Shown: positions 61,808 through 64,000 of the stretch, piece after piece
How positions within the stretch are numbered: the stretch's first letter is position 1
How the letters are laid out: each line of letters opens with the position of its first letter
Translations under genes and position numbers: made by a program
Origin: Phocaeicola_A sp036804505
GTDB lineage: Bacteria > Bacteroidota > Bacteroidia > Bacteroidales > Bacteroidaceae
DNA length: 64,000 nucleotides
NCBI GenBank assembly: GCA_036804505.1
Contig: DAIRSI010000001.1
Location: 1 to 64,000 of the forward strand
Reading direction: 5' to 3'
Notes under the pieces: generated by a model
The model's input: only the letters and a program-made list of their open reading frames with translations
Told to the model about the DNA's origin: nothing
Databases searched by the model: none

Positions 61808-64000
61808 TTAAATCTAATGATATGAAAATATTCTTTCAAATTGAATATCACACCGTTTGGGGTGAAGAAGTTCGAATACAGCTTTGTCAGGACGGGAAGG
61901 AGAACAAATATATTGCCCTTTCCACCACTGACGGAATCAATTGGAAAAAAGAAGTGGATGTAAAAGGTGATTTTACATACACTTACTACATATTCCGTAA
62001 TGGAGAACCTGCCCGCAAGGAATGGAACATCAATCCCAGAACAGTGCAATCTGACGGGGAAAGACGAACCTTCATCATGAATGATGCGTGGAGAGATGTC
62101 CCCGGACAGTCCTATTATTTCAGCTCCGCATTTACCGAATGTGTAATGAAAATAAAAGGGAAGAAATATCCCAAAGAAAACTTTTTCTCTAAAAATATCC
62201 GAATCATTGCAACTGCTCCTCAATTGGAAAACGGGCAATCCCTGGCTGTGTGCGGTAACCAAAAAGAACTTGGGAACTGGAATACGAAGAAACCCGTACT
62301 CATGCGCGAGAAAGGTATCCATCAGTGGTCTCTGGACCTGGATGCATCACAGATTTCTTTCCCCTTGGAATACAAATTTATTGCCTACGATGAAAAACAT
62401 CGGAAAGTTCTGGATTGGGAAACCAACAATAACCGCTTCATGGACAGCATCTTTGTTCATGAGAACGAAAGCGTTCAGCTATCGGATATAGAAGTGAACT
62501 TCAACCGTCCCAGCTGGAAGGGTGCCGGAACGGCCATCCCGGTGTTCTCCCTGCGAAGCAACGAAAGTTTTGGAGTAGGTGATTTCGGCGATTTGAAGAA
62601 ACTCATAGACTGGGCCAGCTTCACCCATCAGAAACTTGTTCAGATTTTACCTATCAATGACACGATCATCACTCATACTTGGATGGATTCCTATCCCTAT
62701 AACAGTATTTCCATCTATGCCTTCCACCCGATGTACTTGGATGTAAAGGCTATGGGAACATTGAAAGACACAGATAAAACTGAAATATTTGCGAAAAAGC
62801 AGAAAGAACTGAATACCCTTCCTCAAATAGATTATGAGGCTGTGAACAATGTCAAAGCTGAATATGTGAAATTGCTATTCGAACAAGAAGGGAAGAAAGT
62901 GCTGGCCTCAGCCGGATTCAAAAAATTCTTTGCCGAAAACAAGCATTGGCTTCTGCCTTATGCCGCCTTCAGCTATCTTCGTGACGAAAACGGGACTCCT
63001 GATTTCAGAAAATGGAAATCATATCAGACATTCAAGCAAGAAGAGATTGAAGCGCTTTGTGCCTCCGGCAAGCCCTGCCACAAAGATATTTCTTTAATAT
63101 ACTATATCCAGTACAACCTCCATATCCAGCTGCTTGAAGCCAGCAAGTATGCACGGTCTAAAGGAATAATCCTGAAAGGCGACATACCTATAGGCATCAG
63201 CCGCAACAGCGTAGAGGCCTGGATTGAGCCATACTACTTCAATATGAATGGACAGGCCGGTGCACCGCCCGATGATTTCTCGGTGAACGGCCAGAATTGG
63301 GGATTCCCCACCTACAATTGGGACGTCATGGAGAAAGACGGATACCAGTGGTGGGTGCGCCGGTTTAAAAAAATGGCAGAATATTTCGATGCTTACCGCA
63401 TTGATCACATTCTAGGCTTCTTCCGTATCTGGGAAGTGCCTTTGAACGCAGTTCACGGTCTGCTGGGACAGTTCGTGCCATCCCTGCCCTTGAATGTTGA
63501 TGAAATACAGAGTTACGGTCTGGGATTCCGAAAGGAATCCTTCACACGTCCTTTCATCAACGATCATGTTTTGGAAAGAATATTTGGTCCGCATACTGAA
63601 TATGTAAAGAACACATTTATCCAGCCTCTGCAATATGATCTTTATGAAATGAAAACAGAGTTCGACACCCAAAGAAAAGTGGAAGCTTATTTCGAAGGGA
63701 AAAAAGACGACACCAGTATCTGGATACGCGACGGGCTCTATTCATTGATAAGCGATGTTCTGTTTGTGGAAGACCGCACACAGAAAGGGATGTACCATCC
63801 TCGCATTGCCGTTCAGCACGACTTCGTTTACGAAGCTTTAAGCTGGCAGGAAAAGGAAGCTTTCAACCATCTGTATGATGATTATTACTACCGGCGCCAC
63901 AACCAGTTCTGGTACAACGAAGCCATGAAGAAACTGCCGATTCTGACACAAGCTACAAGAATGCTTGTATGCGGTGAAGATCTAGGCATGATTCCGAATT
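61804..64000 (+). CDS. malQ: 4-alpha-glucanotransferase, 3' end outside window
   Basis: The open frame from ATG 61804 (or 61822) has no stop before the window ends: at least 732 codons. Two CBM20-type starch-binding modules occupy about 1-110 and 130-240 (FFQIEYHTVWGEEVRIQL; APQLENGQSLAVCGNQKELGNW), then a GH77 barrel as in plant DPE2. Nucleophile D534 (YRIDHILGFFRIWEVP) and acid/base E725 (GEDLGMI) are visible. It moves alpha-1,4-glucan segments between chains. There is no signal peptide, so it is cytoplasmic. It is coupled to the pullulanase by an ATGA overlap. Confidence 0.94.
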   Translation, partial: MIKSNDMKIFFQIEYHTVWGEEVRIQLCQDGKENKYIALSTTDGINWKKEVDVKGDFTYTYYIFRNGEPARKEWNINPRTVQSDGERRTFIMNDAWRDVPGQSYYFSSAFTECVMKIKGKKYPKENFFSKNIRIIATAPQLENGQSLAVCGNQKELGNWNTKKPVLMREKGIHQWSLDLDASQISFPLEYKFIAYDEKHRKVLDWETNNNRFMDSIFVHENESVQLSDIEVNFNRPSWKGAGTAIPVFSLRSNESFGVGDFGDLKKLIDWASFTHQKLVQILPINDTIITHTWMDSYPYNSISIYAFHPMYLDVKAMGTLKDTDKTEIFAKKQKELNTLPQIDYEAVNNVKAEYVKLLFEQEGKKVLASAGFKKFFAENKHWLLPYAAFSYLRDENGTPDFRKWKSYQTFKQEEIEALCASGKPCHKDISLIYYIQYNLHIQLLEASKYARSKGIILKGDIPIGISRNSVEAWIEPYYFNMNGQAGAPPDDFSVNGQNWGFPTYNWDVMEKDGYQWWVRRFKKMAEYFDAYRIDHILGFFRIWEVPLNAVHGLLGQFVPSLPLNVDEIQSYGLGFRKESFTRPFINDHVLERIFGPHTEYVKNTFIQPLQYDLYEMKTEFDTQRKVEAYFEGKKDDTSIWIRDGLYSLISDVLFVEDRTQKGMYHPRIAVQHDFVYEALSWQEKEAFNHLYDDYYYRRHNQFWYNEAMKKLPILTQATRMLVCGEDLGMIPN

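Overview
The window reads as chromosomal DNA of a gut Bacteroidales bacterium, most likely Bacteroides or Phocaeicola. Support comes from a SusC/SusD pair with an ECF sigma/anti-sigma couple, several lipoproteins and TonB-type outer-membrane proteins, a CusA-TolC fusion, PCMD and DUF5723-type proteins, and Bacteroidetes promoters of the form TTTG-N(18-20)-TAnnTTTG upstream of many genes. No tRNA, rRNA, CRISPR array, insertion sequence or phage gene is recognisable.

Layout. 0-6.7 kb is a patchwork: an alpha/beta hydrolase, a Fic-domain protein lying between two 217-bp direct repeats, a short-chain dehydrogenase divergent from a flavin-reductase-like protein and an AraC regulator, then a decayed acetyltransferase and an aldo/keto reductase stub. 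6.8-13.2 kb holds a duplicated-domain lipoprotein, small exported proteins, an FKBP isomerase, a second AraC regulator and an EamA exporter, with a repeat-rich gap at 9.9-10.2 kb. 13.3-19.0 kb is a complete HAE1-type RND drug efflux operon (adaptor, pump, outer-membrane factor). 19.3-25.4 kb is a heavy-metal efflux operon: a His-rich small protein, a CusA/CzcA pump fused to its own TolC-type partner, and an adaptor. A convergent NlpE-like lipoprotein follows. 26.5-31.1 kb has a HEAT-like protein, a DEAD-box helicase, a cold-shock protein with an outer-membrane protein, and NhaA. 31.4-34.5 kb is a small Cys-rich protein, a TonB-dependent receptor and a secreted heavy-metal-associated domain protein, probably a metal uptake cassette. 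34.7-40.1 kb encodes surface proteins (beta-barrel plus PCMD protein; large lipoprotein plus DUF5723 barrel). 40.1-41.0 kb is a second EamA exporter.

41.1-41.8 kb is a gene-free stretch packed with three kinds of repeat, next to an AAA-ATPase/PD-(D/E)XK protein. 43.3-53.1 kb is a polysaccharide utilisation locus: ECF sigma, FecR anti-sigma, SusC with an N-terminal STN domain, SusD and two GH43 enzymes. 53.3-59.6 kb carries an iron-type alcohol dehydrogenase, a TPR sensor kinase, a HAD phosphatase fused to a MenI-like thioesterase, and an S-type sulfatase. 59.7-64.0 kb is an alpha-glucan operon (type I pullulanase then 4-alpha-glucanotransferase, running off the end) behind a perfect 16-bp LacI-type palindrome.

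Themes: metal handling (19-34 kb) pairs efflux with a probable import cassette; glycan use pairs an ECF-controlled GH43 locus with a LacI-type-controlled starch operon. The least explained DNA is the duplicated 217-bp element around fic and the phased repeats at about 10 kb and 41 kb. Bases 1-84 hold no gene I can support; the ends of upstream reading frames there are too short to identify.
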